From Pseudoselenomonas ruminantium (GTDB taxonomy: Bacteria; Bacillota; Negativicutes; Selenomonadales; Selenomonadaceae): a stretch of 44,247 nucleotides of DNA. Location: NCBI RefSeq assembly GCF_900142515.1, contig NZ_FRBC01000026.1, positions 1 to 44,247 on the forward strand, written 5' to 3'. The notes below the pieces were generated by a model that saw nothing but the letters and a program-made list of their open reading frames with translations, did not search any database and had not been told where the DNA came from. This document shows positions 15,992 through 25,697 of the stretch, in pieces (position 1 is the stretch's first letter; each line of letters opens with the position of its first letter). The position numbers were made by a program, and so were the translations under genes.

Positions 15992-17026
15992 ATGAAGGTC
16001 AGCGTTATCGGAGCTACCGGTTATGCCGGTGCCGAACTGTTGCGGTTGCTCTATCAGCACCCGCAAGCGGAAGTGGTGCATATCACTTCGGAAAGTCATA
16101 CCGGCGAGAAGATTGCCAGCCTTTATCCGCATTTGCGGGGGCTTTACGATATGGAGCTGGAGTCCATGAAGGACATCGAGCGGATTGGTAAGGACAGCGA
16201 CTTCGTTTTCATCGGTTTGCCTCATGGCCACGCCATGGAAGTTGGCCGGGCATTGGCGGGGATGCCGGTGCGGATCATCGACCTGGGGGCAGATTACCGC
16301 TTCACGGATACGGAAGTTTACGAGGCCTGGTACCATGTTCCGCACACCCATCAGGATGCGGAAAGGGTTTACGGTCTGGCAGAGCTCTATCGGGAGCAGA
16401 TAAAATCCGCCAAGATTATCGGCAACGCCGGCTGTTTCACCACCGCCAGCATCCTGGCACTGGCACCGTTGGCCAAGCAGCATCTGATTGATGTGAATAC
16501 CATCATCGTGGATGCCAAGTCTGGTGTATCGGGAGCAGGGCGCGGCGCCAAGCAGGTCAACCACTTCCCAGAGCTATATGATAACTTCCGGGCTTACAAC
16601 GTGGCCAAGCACCGACATACGCCGGAGATTGAGCAGGCGTTGACGGAACTTTCCGGGGAAAAGGTTCTCCTGAACTTCACGCCTCATCTGGTGCCCATGT
16701 CCCGCGGGATTCTCTCCACCTGCTATGCGAGTCTCAAAGAAGGCGTAACGGCTGATCTCGTCAGCGCCGCCTTTGAGAAGCTCTACGGCAAAGAATACTT
16801 TATCCGACTGTTGGGCGAGGGAGCATATCCTTCGACGAAGGAAGTCAGAGGCTCCAACTTCTGCGATATCGCCTGGCATGTGGATGAGCGCACGGGCCGG
16901 GTAATCGTCCTTTCCGCCATCGACAACCTCGTGAAGGGGGCGGCAGGACAGGCAGTACAGAACTTCAACATCGCCTGTGGCTTTGAAGAACGCATGGGAT
17001 TGGATTTCGTACCCATTTATCCCTGA
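15992..17026 (+). CDS. argC: N-acetyl-gamma-glutamyl-phosphate reductase
   Basis: A 344-residue NADPH-dependent enzyme of arginine synthesis that reduces N-acetylglutamyl phosphate to the semialdehyde. The Rossmann start VIGATGYAGAELLRLL and the catalytic cysteine in GNAGCFTT (Cys148) are visible. KSGVSGAGRGAK and the HRHTPEIEQ stretch also fit the family. ATG 15992 has GAGGAGG (15977-15983) 8 bases upstream. It is the first gene of a seven-gene operon argC-J-B-D-F-G-H. These genes look richer in G and C than the flanking cdaA and feo regions. Confidence 0.96.
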   Translation: MKVSVIGATGYAGAELLRLLYQHPQAEVVHITSESHTGEKIASLYPHLRGLYDMELESMKDIERIGKDSDFVFIGLPHGHAMEVGRALAGMPVRIIDLGADYRFTDTEVYEAWYHVPHTHQDAERVYGLAELYREQIKSAKIIGNAGCFTTASILALAPLAKQHLIDVNTIIVDAKSGVSGAGRGAKQVNHFPELYDNFRAYNVAKHRHTPEIEQALTELSGEKVLLNFTPHLVPMSRGILSTCYASLKEGVTADLVSAAFEKLYGKEYFIRLLGEGAYPSTKEVRGSNFCDIAWHVDERTGRVIVLSAIDNLVKGAAGQAVQNFNIACGFEERMGLDFVPIYP

Positions 17027-17063
17027 TTGAAGCAATAGACAAAAATTTTTGGGAGGAATATTC

Positions 17064-18275
17064 ATGTTTAGTGATGCACATAAAAAAGCGGGTGTTACCT
17101 ATCCGCAGGGATTTCAGGCAGCTGGCGTCAAAGCCGGCATCAAGAAGAGCGGCAACCTCGACGTAGCCGTCATCTACACGGAACAGGAAGCGGCAGTAGC
17201 TGGCACCTTTACCCAGAATGCCGTGGCTTCGGCACCGGTGCGGGCTTCCAAGAAGGTTGTGGCTACGGGCATGGCTCATGCCATCACTGCCAACGCGGGC
17301 TGCGCCAATGCCTGCACCGGCGAGCAGGGCGAAAAGGACGTCGCTGCCATGCAGGATATCACGGCTACGGCTCTGGGCTGCAAGGCTGATGATGTAGTGG
17401 TAGCTTCCACGGGCGTTATCGGTGTGAACCTGCCCATGGACAAGATGGAAGCAGGCATCAAACAGGCGGTAAAGGAGCTCTCCACCGAGGGCAGCGAGAA
17501 CGCCGGCAAGGCCATCATCACCACGGATACCTATTCCAAGGCCTGCGCTACGGAAATCACCCTCGGGGGCAAGGAAGTGCGCTTCGGTGCCATTGCCAAG
17601 GGGTCCGGTATGATTCAGCCCAACATGGCAACGATGCTCTGCTTCATCACCACGGACGCGGCTATCGATAGCAAGCTCCTGCAGAAGGCACTGTCGGAAA
17701 TCGTGGAGGTTTCCTTCAACATGATTTCCATTGACGGCGATATGAGCACCAACGATATGGTTATCGTGATGGCTAACGGTGTTGCTGGCAATGCCAAGAT
17801 TACCGAGGAAAACGAGGACTATGAACTCTTCAAGGCTACCCTCAAGAATATCTGCCAGGAGCTGTCCAAGAAGATTGCGGCCGATGGCGAGGGCGCTACC
17901 AAGTTCCTGACCATTTCCGTCAGCGGCGCCAAGAGCTTTGCCGATGCCAAGACCATCGGCATGAGCGTAGCCAAGAGCCCGCTGGTCAAGACGGCCTTCT
18001 TCGGCGAGGATCCCAACTGGGGGCGAGTTATCTGTGCCGTGGGGTATGCCGGCGTGCCCATGGATCCTGATAAGACCGTGGTGAAATTCGGCGGCATTCC
18101 CGTTTACGCCAATGGCGTCGGCGCAAAATACGACGAAACGGAACTGCGCAAGGTCATGGAAGCCCATGATATCGTCATCGACATCGATATGGGCGAAGGC
18201 GATGCAAAAGCCGATATCTGGAGCTGTGACTTCTCCTATGAATACGTGAAGATCAACGGCGAATATCACACCTAA
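17064..18275 (+). CDS. argJ: Bifunctional ornithine/glutamate acetyltransferase
   Basis: A 403-residue enzyme that transfers the acetyl group from N-acetylornithine to glutamate, recycling it. In bifunctional forms it also acetylates glutamate from acetyl-CoA. It is a self-cleaving precursor: the NMATML motif places the scissile bond between Ala189 and the nucleophile Thr190. KGSGMIQPN precedes it and EDPNWGR lies in the beta chain. ATG 17064 follows GGAGGA (17052-17057). No argA or argE is in the cluster, which agrees with a cyclic pathway. Whether it is mono- or bifunctional cannot be told by eye. Confidence 0.95.
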   Translation: MFSDAHKKAGVTYPQGFQAAGVKAGIKKSGNLDVAVIYTEQEAAVAGTFTQNAVASAPVRASKKVVATGMAHAITANAGCANACTGEQGEKDVAAMQDITATALGCKADDVVVASTGVIGVNLPMDKMEAGIKQAVKELSTEGSENAGKAIITTDTYSKACATEITLGGKEVRFGAIAKGSGMIQPNMATMLCFITTDAAIDSKLLQKALSEIVEVSFNMISIDGDMSTNDMVIVMANGVAGNAKITEENEDYELFKATLKNICQELSKKIAADGEGATKFLTISVSGAKSFADAKTIGMSVAKSPLVKTAFFGEDPNWGRVICAVGYAGVPMDPDKTVVKFGGIPVYANGVGAKYDETELRKVMEAHDIVIDIDMGEGDAKADIWSCDFSYEYVKINGEYHT

Positions 18276-18287
18276 GGAGGCAGGGCG

Positions 18288-19172
18288 ATGTTTACAGCAG
18301 AAGACAAAGCCGCCATCCTGGTGGAGGCCCTGCCCTATATCCAGCAGTTCTACGGCAAGACCATCGTCATTAAATACGGCGGCAACGCCATGATCAATGA
18401 TGACCTTAAGGAAAAGGTCATGCAGGATATTGCCCTGATGAAATATGTGGGCATCCGTCCGGTAATCGTCCATGGCGGCGGCCCGGATATCACGGGCTTC
18501 CTCAAGAAGGTGGGCAAGGAGTCGGACTTCGTAGCGGGCCTCAGGGTTACCGATGCGGAAACCATCGAGATTGCGGAAATGGTGCTGGACGGCAAGGTAA
18601 ACTCCGAAATCGTCAATCTCCTGAACCGCCGTGGTGTGCGGGCTGTGGGCCTCAGCGGTAAAGACGCAGGCCTCATCAAGGCCAAGAAGAAGCTGGCCAC
18701 GGTCTACGAAGGCGAGGACACCAAAACGGTGGATATCGGCTATGTAGGCGAAGTGGAAAAGGTGGACACGGGGATTCTCGAAGACCTGCTGGAGCAGGGC
18801 TATGTGCCCGTTATCGCGCCCATTGGTGTCGGAGATAACGGCGAGAGCTACAACATCAACGCTGACTATGTGGCGGCGGAGATTGCCGGGGCTTTGGAAG
18901 CAGAAAAGTTGCTGCTCTTGACGGATATTGAAGGCATCTACAAGGACTTCAATGACAAGTCAAGTTTCATCTCCACGCTGCACCTGCCGGATGCCCGCCA
19001 GTATATCAAAGAAGGCATTATCGCCGGCGGCATGATTCCGAAAGTGGAAGCCTGCCTGACTTCCTTGGAGCAGGGCACGGGCAAGACGCATATCATCGAT
19101 GGGCGCCTGCCGCACTCCATCATCTTGGAAATCTTCACCTCACGGGGCATTGGCACCCAGGTGGTGCGTTAA
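18288..19172 (+). CDS. argB: Acetylglutamate kinase
   Basis: A 294-residue amino-acid kinase that phosphorylates N-acetylglutamate. Visible motifs are KYGGNAM (about 24-30), the VHGGGPDI glycine loop, GLSGKDAGLI and the ADYVAAEIAGAL / LLLTDIEGI nucleotide region. The N-terminal helix of about 20 residues (TAEDKAAILVEALPYIQQF) is the extension typical of arginine-inhibited hexameric forms, so feedback inhibition is likely. AAGGAGG (18274-18280) overlaps the end of argJ and sits 7 bases before the ATG. Confidence 0.96.
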   Translation: MFTAEDKAAILVEALPYIQQFYGKTIVIKYGGNAMINDDLKEKVMQDIALMKYVGIRPVIVHGGGPDITGFLKKVGKESDFVAGLRVTDAETIEIAEMVLDGKVNSEIVNLLNRRGVRAVGLSGKDAGLIKAKKKLATVYEGEDTKTVDIGYVGEVEKVDTGILEDLLEQGYVPVIAPIGVGDNGESYNINADYVAAEIAGALEAEKLLLLTDIEGIYKDFNDKSSFISTLHLPDARQYIKEGIIAGGMIPKVEACLTSLEQGTGKTHIIDGRLPHSIILEIFTSRGIGTQVVR

Positions 19173-19191
19173 ATAAAAAGGGAGACATTCT

Positions 19192-20394
19192 ATGCAGGAA
19201 CAGGAAATTTTTGCGGAGGACCAGGCAAGTTACCTGCCGGTCTTCAACCGCTATAAGATAGTCCTTGACCATGGCGATGGTGCCTATGTCTGGGACATTA
19301 ACGGCAAGAAATATCTGGACTTTCTCGGGGGCATTGCAGTAAATGTGCTGGGCCATAACAACAAGGCACTGGTACAGGCCGTAGCTGAGCAGGCAGGGAA
19401 ACTCATCCACTGCTCCAATCTCTACTACACCCAGCCTCAGGCTGATGCGGCGGCCAAGCTCGTGAAGCTCAGTGGTTTGGACAAGGCCTTCTTCGGCAAT
19501 TCCGGTGCGGAAGCCAACGAAGGGGCCATCAAGATTGCCCGCAAGTACGGTTACAGCATCCACCCGGAAAAGACGGAAATCATCTCCGCCTGGGAAAGCT
19601 TCCACGGTCGTACCATTGCCACGCTGACGGCTACGGGCCAGCCCCATTATCATGAGGGCTTAGGGCCGTTGCCCGCTGGTTTCAGCTATGTGCATTACAA
19701 CGATATTGCCGAGCTGGGAGCAAAGATCAGCGACAAGACGGCAGCTGTGATGCTCGAGACCATTCAGGGGGAAGGCGGCGTCCATACACCGGATGCGGAT
19801 TACCTCAAGCAGGTCAGAGCACTTTGCGACAAGCATGGCGCTTTGTTGATTCTCGATGAGATTCAGGCTGGTATCGGCCGCAGCGGCAAGTTCTTCGCCT
19901 ATGAGAACTACGGCATCAAGCCGGATATCGTGACCCTGGCTAAGGGCCTGGCAGGCGGCGTGCCCATCGGAGCCTTTATCGTCACCGACAAGGTGGCAGC
20001 GGCCTTCAAGCCCGGCGACCATGGCACCACCTTCGGGGGCAACCCCCTGGCCTGTGCCGCAGCCAATGTGGTACTGGATACGGTGCCGCAGGAAGATTTC
20101 CTCAAAAATATCCAGGTCGTAGGCAAATATTTTAAGGATAAATTGCAGGAATTAGCTGCTAAATATCCAAAATTTATAGTAGATGTGCGTGGTGAAGGGC
20201 TGATTCTCGGAGCAGAGCTGGTCAGCGCAGACCATGGCCGGAATATCGTTAATGATTGCCTGGCTCAGGGCCTCATCATCAACTGCACGGCCGGGAAAGT
20301 TTTGCGCTTTATCCCGCCACTCATCATCACGACCGCACAGATTGACGAAGCGTTTGCCGTAATGGATGAAGTGATCGGCAAATACGCGGACTAA
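19192..20394 (+). CDS. argD: Acetylornithine aminotransferase
   Basis: A 400-residue class III PLP aminotransferase that converts N-acetylglutamate semialdehyde to N-acetylornithine with glutamate. The DFLGGIAVNVLGH entry, FFGNSGAEANEGAIK loop, LDEIQAGIGRSG and TLAKGLAGGVPIGAF are seen; Lys251 is the PLP lysine. It may double as succinyldiaminopimelate aminotransferase, as in many bacteria. A short stretch near 20100-20190 is clearly AT-richer than the rest of the gene, though the protein reads through normally. Confidence 0.95.
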   Translation: MQEQEIFAEDQASYLPVFNRYKIVLDHGDGAYVWDINGKKYLDFLGGIAVNVLGHNNKALVQAVAEQAGKLIHCSNLYYTQPQADAAAKLVKLSGLDKAFFGNSGAEANEGAIKIARKYGYSIHPEKTEIISAWESFHGRTIATLTATGQPHYHEGLGPLPAGFSYVHYNDIAELGAKISDKTAAVMLETIQGEGGVHTPDADYLKQVRALCDKHGALLILDEIQAGIGRSGKFFAYENYGIKPDIVTLAKGLAGGVPIGAFIVTDKVAAAFKPGDHGTTFGGNPLACAAANVVLDTVPQEDFLKNIQVVGKYFKDKLQELAAKYPKFIVDVRGEGLILGAELVSADHGRNIVNDCLAQGLIINCTAGKVLRFIPPLIITTAQIDEAFAVMDEVIGKYAD

Positions 20395-20405
20395 GGGGGC
20401 TTTGG

Positions 20406-21335
20406 ATGTTAAAAGGACGCGATATGTTATCCATCCACGAACTTTCCGTGGATGAAGTACAGGAAATTCTGACGCTTGCCCATGAATTGAAGGCCAAGCA
20501 GAAGGCGGGGATCGAACATCATCTGCTTAAAGGGAAGACTTTAGGCATGATTTTCGAAAAATCCTCCACGAGAACAAGGGTTTCCTTTGAAGTGGGCATG
20601 TATCAGTTAGGCGGTCAGGCTCTGTTCCTGTCCAACCGTGATCTGCAGTTGGGCCGCGGCGAACCCATCAAGGATACGGCACGGGTATTGTCCCGTTATC
20701 TGGACGGCATCATGATTCGTACCTACGGTCATGACCGGGTGGAGGAGCTGGCAAAATACGCCGATATCCCCGTTATCAATGCCCTGACGGACCTGCTGCA
20801 TCCCTGCCAGGTGCTTACGGACCTCCTGACCATTCAGGAGCACAAGGGCAAGAACCTCAAGGGCCTCAAGATGGCCTATGTGGGGGATGGCAACAACATG
20901 ACCAACTCCTACATGTACGGTTGTGCTAAAGCAGGCATGACCTTTGTGGCAGCTACCCCGGAAAACTACAAGCCCGATGCCACGGTGACGAAGCTGGCCA
21001 AAGAAGATGCCAAGCTCACGGGCGCCAGCATCGAACTGGTAACCGACCCGGTGGAAGCCGTCAAAGGTGCCGATATCGTGGTTACCGACACCTGGGCCAG
21101 CATGGGCCAGGAAGAGGAGCATGATGAACGCAAGAAAATCTTTGCTCCCTATCAGGTGAACAAGGAGCTTCTGGCTCATGCCGATAAGCGGGCCATCGTC
21201 ATGCACTGCCTGCCGGCTTACCGCGGTGAGGAAATCACCGAGGAAGTGTTGGAAGCAAACGCCCATGTGATTTTTGACGAAGCAGAAAACCGCCTGCATA
21301 CCCAGAAGGCCATTATGGCTTTGACTATGGGCTGA
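20406..21335 (+). CDS. argF: Ornithine carbamoyltransferase
   Basis: A 309-residue enzyme forming citrulline from ornithine and carbamoyl phosphate. The carbamoyl-phosphate loop STRTR is at 54-58, with HPCQ in the middle and the ornithine/catalytic MHCLPAYRGEEI near the end. An SMG-like loop (SMGQEEE) lies before it. ATG 20406 has AAGGGGG overlapping the argD stop. Its place in the biosynthetic operon indicates the anabolic enzyme, not a catabolic one. Confidence 0.96.
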   Translation: MLKGRDMLSIHELSVDEVQEILTLAHELKAKQKAGIEHHLLKGKTLGMIFEKSSTRTRVSFEVGMYQLGGQALFLSNRDLQLGRGEPIKDTARVLSRYLDGIMIRTYGHDRVEELAKYADIPVINALTDLLHPCQVLTDLLTIQEHKGKNLKGLKMAYVGDGNNMTNSYMYGCAKAGMTFVAATPENYKPDATVTKLAKEDAKLTGASIELVTDPVEAVKGADIVVTDTWASMGQEEEHDERKKIFAPYQVNKELLAHADKRAIVMHCLPAYRGEEITEEVLEANAHVIFDEAENRLHTQKAIMALTMG

Positions 21336-21374
21336 GGCGATTATAGATTTTAGAAGTGGAAAGGAAGTAATATT

Positions 21375-22589
21375 ATGGCTAAACAGATTAAAAAAGTAGT
21401 TCTGGCTTACTCCGGCGGTCTGGATACCTCCGTTATCATTCCCTGGCTCAAGGAAAACTACGATGGCTGCGAAGTTATCGCCTGCTGCGCTGATGTAGGG
21501 CAGGGCGATGAACTGGATGCCGTTCATGATAAGGCGCTGAAATCCGGTGCCTCCAAGGTCTATATCGCTGACCTCAAGGAAGAATTCCTCAAGGAATATG
21601 TATGGCCCACCCTCAAGGCTGGCGCTGTTTACGAAGATAAGTACCTGCTGGGCACTTCCTTTGCCCGTCCCATCATTGCCAAGAAACTGGTAGAAATCGC
21701 TAAGCAGGAAGGCGCGGATGCTATCGCTCACGGCGCTACCGGCAAGGGCAATGACCAGGTACGTTTCGAACTCACCGTCAAGGCGCTGGCTCCGAACATC
21801 ACCCTGATTGCTCCCTGGCGTGAATGGGATCTTGACTCCCGCTCCGCTGAAATCGAATATGCCAAGAAGCATGACATTCCCATCGCTACGGAAAACAAGA
21901 CCTATTCCATGGATAGAAACATCTGGCATCTGTCCCATGAAGGTGCTGACCTCGAAGATCCGGCTAACGAACCGAAAGACAGCATGTTCCTGATTTCCAA
22001 GGCTCCCAAGGATGCTCCGGACGAACCGGAATACGTGACCATCGACTTTGAACAGGGTGAACCGGTGGGTGTCAACGGCAAGAAAATGGGCGCTGTGGAA
22101 CTCATGGAAGAACTCAACAAGATCGGTGCCCGCAACGGCGTCGGCATCGTGGATATCTGCGAAAACCGTCTGGTGGGCATGAAGTCCCGCGGCGTGTACG
22201 AGAATCCGGGCGGAGCTCTGCTCTACTATGCACACCGTGAACTGGAATACCTCTGCCTTGACCGCAACACCTATCACTACAAGCAGCAGGTTGCCATCCG
22301 CTATGCTGAACTGGTTTACGATGGCATGTGGTTCTGCCAGCTGCGCGAAGCTCTGGATGCATTCGTCAACAGCACCCAGCAGACCGTAACGGGCCAGGTA
22401 AAACTGAAACTCTACAAGGGCAACATCATCTCCGCAGGTTCCACTTCCCCGTACTCCCTGTACAGCCAGGAATTCGTAACCTTCGAGCATGATGACGTAT
22501 ACAACCAGGCAGATGCTACGGGCTTCATCAACCTCTTCGGCCTGCCGCTGAAGGTTCGTGCCCTGATGCAGGAGAAGACTGGTAAATGA
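21375..22589 (+). CDS. argG: Argininosuccinate synthase
   Basis: A 404-residue ATP-dependent enzyme joining citrulline and aspartate. The PP-loop AYSGGLDTS (SGGLDTS at 13-19) opens the protein; [13 protein letters not shown] and the [15 protein letters not shown]-terminal region match the family. AAGGAAG lies upstream of ATG 21375. The stop overlaps the argH start as ATGA, giving translational coupling. The gene is unusually uniform in composition. Confidence 0.97.
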   Translation: MAKQIKKVVLAYSGGLDTSVIIPWLKENYDGCEVIACCADVGQGDELDAVHDKALKSGASKVYIADLKEEFLKEYVWPTLKAGAVYEDKYLLGTSFARPIIAKKLVEIAKQEGADAIAHGATGKGNDQVRFELTVKALAPNITLIAPWREWDLDSRSAEIEYAKKHDIPIATENKTYSMDRNIWHLSHEGADLEDPANEPKDSMFLISKAPKDAPDEPEYVTIDFEQGEPVGVNGKKMGAVELMEELNKIGARNGVGIVDICENRLVGMKSRGVYENPGGALLYYAHRELEYLCLDRNTYHYKQQVAIRYAELVYDGMWFCQLREALDAFVNSTQQTVTGQVKLKLYKGNIISAGSTSPYSLYSQEFVTFEHDDVYNQADATGFINLFGLPLKVRALMQEKTGK

Positions 22590-24004
22590 GCGAGGCTATG
22601 TGGGGAGGCCGTTTCACCAAGACCGTAGACGAAATGGTCAACGAGTTCCAGGCCTCCATAAACTTTGACAAGCGCATGTACCACGAGGACATTGCCGGTT
22701 CCATCGCTCATGCCATCATGCTGTCCAAATGCGGCATCATCTCCGAGGACGACTGCGGGGCCATCCTGCAGGGCCTCAAGGACATTGAAGGCCAGATTGA
22801 AGCGGGGGATTTTGACTTCTCCGTGGATCTCGAAGATATTCATATGAATATCGAAAAGCGATTGACCGAAGCCATTGGCGAAGCTGGCGGGCGGCTCCAT
22901 ACTGCCCGCAGCCGCAATGACCAGGTGGCTCTCGATACTCACATGTATGTGCGTAGGGAAGTAGTGGCTGTCCAGCAGGAAATCATCAATCTGCAGGAAG
23001 CCCTGGTGGAGCTGGCCAAGAAAAATCAGGATGTCATCATGCCTGGTTACACCCATCTCCAGCGGGCCCAGCCCATTCTCTTTGCCCATCATCTGATGGC
23101 TTACTTCGGCATGCTCTCCCGTGACTACGCCCGCTTCGAAGGCGTTTACAAACGGGCAGACATCATGCCTTTGGGCGCAGGTGCCCTGGCCGGCACCACG
23201 TTCCCCATCGACCGGGAACTGGTGGCCAAGCAGCTGAACTTCGAGCAGATTTACAGCAACAGCCTGGATGCGGTCAGCGACCGTGACTACATCATGGAAT
23301 TCCTGTCGGCGGCCAGCATTTTGATGGTACATCTTTCCCGCTTGTCGGAAGAAACCATCCTTTGGTGCAGCCGGGAGTTCTCCTTTGTGGAACTTGACGA
23401 TGCCCATTGCACGGGCTCGTCCATGATGCCGCAGAAGAAAAACCCCGATGTATCCGAACTCGTGCGCGGCAAGACGGGCCGGGTAATCGGCCACCTGATG
23501 GCCATGCTCACTACGGTCAAAGGCTTGCCACTGGCCTATAACAAGGACTTGCAGGAGGATAAGGAGGGCATATTTGACGCCATCGACACGGTGAAATTCA
23601 GCCTGGGTGTCTATGCTCAGCTTATCCGTGGTATGAAGGTCAAGAAAGATGTTATGCGCAAGGCCGTGGAGGAGGACTTCTCCAATGCAACCGACCTTGC
23701 CGACTATCTGGTAAAGAAGGGCATGCCCTTCCGTCAGGCACATGCGGTATCCGGTACGGCCGTGCATAAATGCATTGCCGAGGGCAAATATCTTGCCGAT
23801 ATGACCCTGCCGGAATTGCAAGAACTCTCGCCACTCTTCGAGGCCGACATTGCCGAGGCCTTGAAGCCGGAGACCTGTGTCAACCAGCGCATTTCCTTGG
23901 GCGGTACGTCAACAGAGCAGGTCAAACTGCAGCTGACCGCCGCACAGGAACTTATCGACGCTGAAAAAAAGACCAATACGAATTTGACCAGTCAACAGAT
24001 TTGA
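22586..24004 (+). CDS. argH: Argininosuccinate lyase
   Basis: A 472-residue enzyme splitting argininosuccinate to arginine and fumarate. It shows [11 protein letters not shown] and the superfamily signature [12 protein letters not shown] (277-288). It begins at ATG 22586 inside the end of argG. Its last codons lie in a cluster of TTGACNNGTCAA palindromes, one of which encodes LTSQ and the next supplies the TGA stop. The native C-terminus was therefore probably altered when the repeat arrived. The released fumarate could feed the anaerobic respiration suggested by the Dcu carrier. Confidence 0.96.
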   Translation: MSEAMWGGRFTKTVDEMVNEFQASINFDKRMYHEDIAGSIAHAIMLSKCGIISEDDCGAILQGLKDIEGQIEAGDFDFSVDLEDIHMNIEKRLTEAIGEAGGRLHTARSRNDQVALDTHMYVRREVVAVQQEIINLQEALVELAKKNQDVIMPGYTHLQRAQPILFAHHLMAYFGMLSRDYARFEGVYKRADIMPLGAGALAGTTFPIDRELVAKQLNFEQIYSNSLDAVSDRDYIMEFLSAASILMVHLSRLSEETILWCSREFSFVELDDAHCTGSSMMPQKKNPDVSELVRGKTGRVIGHLMAMLTTVKGLPLAYNKDLQEDKEGIFDAIDTVKFSLGVYAQLIRGMKVKKDVMRKAVEEDFSNATDLADYLVKKGMPFRQAHAVSGTAVHKCIAEGKYLADMTLPELQELSPLFEADIAEALKPETCVNQRISLGGTSTEQVKLQLTAAQELIDAEKKTNTNLTSQQI

Positions 24005-24025
24005 TAAGTCAAATTGACTTGTCAG
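23984..24025. repeat. Cluster of three TTGACNNGTCAA-type palindromes at the end of argH
   Basis: Copies are TTGACCAGTCAA (23984-23995), TTGATAAGTCAA (24001-24012) and TTGACTTGTCAG (24014-24025). The first lies in coding sequence, the second contains the argH stop. The last two can pair with each other to form a hairpin. Confidence 0.8.
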
Positions 24026-24034
24026 ATATAACGA

Positions 24035-24076
24035 AACAGCCTTGCAGAAGAATAGTCTCTGTAAGGCTGTTTTTTG
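24035..24076 (+). terminator. Terminator of the arginine operon
   Basis: A 14-bp stem (24035-24048 with 24058-24071, one G-T pair) and a 9-base loop end in a run of seven T. Confidence 0.9.
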
Positions 24077-24360
24077 TGAGGACTGGTATGGTAAAAGCCA
24101 TTGGGGAACAAAGAGCCAACTTGGAGCCTGACATATTATGAAAATGGATTTGCTCCTGAAAAATGGGTAAAATAGGTATAAATATTTACATATTTATTTA
24201 GCAGGAGTTTTCAAAAGTGTCCCGAATAATATAATATAAAAGTAGTAATAATAAAAAATAATAATAATAAATAAACTAAACAATACAAATAAATAATCCA
24301 AAAGAGGCGAAAATGTAGTATAATATAAATGTAGATAGGTTTTAGATGGGAGGGGTTAGC
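24077..24360 (+). promoter_or_regulatory. AT-rich region before the Panacea cassette
   Basis: No gene is seen. Positions 24230-24300 are almost pure A/T, with repeated TAATAA/AATAAT words that could be operators. TATAAT at 24319-24324 is a likely -10 about 37 bases before the start codon, without a good -35. Low GC marks the start of the accessory island. Confidence 0.4.
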
Positions 24361-24828
24361 GTGGAAACTGCAAGAGATGTGGAAAAAGCGCTATTCTTAG
24401 GCTATAAGCAGAGACATAAGCATGATATGGATGAAATGAAGATGCATAAGTTGATGTATTTTGCCCAAAGAGAATTCCTCGTAAGGTATGATGAACAGCT
24501 GTTTTCAGAAGATTTTGAAGGCTGGAAGTATGGTCCAGTTCTTTTAAGTGTTCGAACACTGTTCCGTACGGCATTAGATTTTCAAGACTGTGCTGAGATA
24601 AAAGATAGTAAAGTAAAAAAAGTTATAGAGTTTGTGCTAAACGAGTATGGCAAGATGTCCTCGTGGAGTCTGAGTATGTTATCGCATGAAGAGTTTAGCT
24701 GGAAAAAAGCTAGACGGGGGTTAAAGGCTAGTGAAAATGGAAATGTACATATTGCAGTGAAAGATATTAAAGTCGACGCTGTAAGGGTTAGATTTGAGCG
24801 TAAACATGGTGTAGAGTTAGTGTATTAA
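24361..24828 (+). CDS. Panacea (SocA-like, DUF4065) antitoxin-type protein
   Basis: A 155-residue protein. Residues about 28-75 carry the Panacea/SocA-like pattern: KLMYFAQREFLVRYDEQLF, then DFEGWKYGPVLLSVRTLF. In known systems this domain is the antitoxin that neutralises many unrelated toxins. I prefer GTG 24361, which has GGGAGG (24348-24353) 7 bases upstream, over ATG 24346. The stop and the next start overlap as TAATG, so translation is coupled and the antitoxin is made first, as expected. AT-rich composition contrasts with the argH side and suggests transfer. The C-terminal 50 residues are basic and may contact the partner; this is inference. Confidence 0.8.
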   Translation: METARDVEKALFLGYKQRHKHDMDEMKMHKLMYFAQREFLVRYDEQLFSEDFEGWKYGPVLLSVRTLFRTALDFQDCAEIKDSKVKKVIEFVLNEYGKMSSWSLSMLSHEEFSWKKARRGLKASENGNVHIAVKDIKVDAVRVRFERKHGVELVY

Positions 24829-25691
24829 TGGAACAGGAAATTAGAGACGTAAGAAAGTATTTCGCTAAATTTCGTATTGTAAGACTGACTTCTTGTAAAA
24901 AGAATAAAGAGATTATAGAAGGGTTTAGTGCAATAGAAAATGGTATTGCCTTAGAACGCTATTTAAAAGAGGACGCATGGGAGGCCGATAGTAAAGGCGA
25001 GACATGCGTCTATCTTGTTGTGGATGAAAATTCACGAGTAGCAGCTTTTTTTTCATTGAAGTGTGGTTTGTTATATACAAAGAATGAATTCGATGCTTTG
25101 TCAGACGATGAGGATAAGGAAGTGCTAAGACTTTTAGTAGAGGCAATGCTTCAAAATGATAAGGCTTCATTAAAAGATTTAGAAAAATATTATACGGATA
25201 ATGATAATTATGAGAAGGCAGATAAAATGTTAAATCTTGCTCGTGATAAGGCAGACATGTTAAAGTCGGCTGAATATGCGAGAGATGATAAGAGTTCGGA
25301 GTTGGTTCGAGACTGCTACCCGGCGTTAGAACTGCAGCATTTTTGTAAAAATATAAAATATCCCACTCAAAAATATAGGGGGATACCGTTAGGGTTTGGG
25401 CTTTTTTGGGAAAAAATAGTACCACAAATTGAGAAGATAATAAAGATGATAGGTTGTCAATATTTATATTTATTTGCAGCTGATCAAACCGAAAAAATAG
25501 ATATAAAAAAGGACGGACGATTGATAGGATATTACAGATCAAATTTGAACTTTGAACTTTCGCGAGATTTGTTGAGTATAAAACCAAATTATGATTTGGG
25601 ATGTGTGGCGATGCACCAAAAAGTAGATGATTTATTGAAAGCGCGTAATGATATGTGGGAGAGATTTTCTGATAACATTAAAGGCGTGTGA
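24828..25691 (+). CDS. Putative GNAT-fold acetyltransferase, candidate toxin
   Basis: A 287-residue protein. The strand pair YLVVDENSRVAAFFSL (about 64-79), the RGIPLGFGLFWEKI segment (about 184-197, in the place of the GNAT acetyl-CoA loop and helix) and YLYLFAAD (about 211-218) suggest a GNAT acetyltransferase. Between the first strands and the loop lies a highly charged helical insertion (about 88-160) rich in Asp, Glu and Lys. The C-terminal helix is basic. Its start overlaps the Panacea gene stop, which points to a toxin role; the target is unknown. A GNAT enzyme with a non-toxic role is the alternative. The fold call is moderate, since no search could be run. Confidence 0.55.
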   Translation: MEQEIRDVRKYFAKFRIVRLTSCKKNKEIIEGFSAIENGIALERYLKEDAWEADSKGETCVYLVVDENSRVAAFFSLKCGLLYTKNEFDALSDDEDKEVLRLLVEAMLQNDKASLKDLEKYYTDNDNYEKADKMLNLARDKADMLKSAEYARDDKSSELVRDCYPALELQHFCKNIKYPTQKYRGIPLGFGLFWEKIVPQIEKIIKMIGCQYLYLFAADQTEKIDIKKDGRLIGYYRSNLNFELSRDLLSIKPNYDLGCVAMHQKVDDLLKARNDMWERFSDNIKGV

Positions 25692-25697
25692 TTTGTT

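Noticed and set aside
16965-18473. 502-codon minus-strand open frame across argJ
   Set aside because: Antisense shadow; no start signal and repetitive His/Gly/Asp composition.
20607-22490. 627-codon minus-strand open frame across argF and argG
   Set aside because: Shadow of the GC-rich arg genes; the forward proteins are unmistakable and the reverse frame has no family pattern.
24230-24300. CRISPR-like or microsatellite array in the AT-rich region
   Set aside because: The AATAAT-type words have no fixed unit, spacers or period; it is low-complexity promoter DNA.
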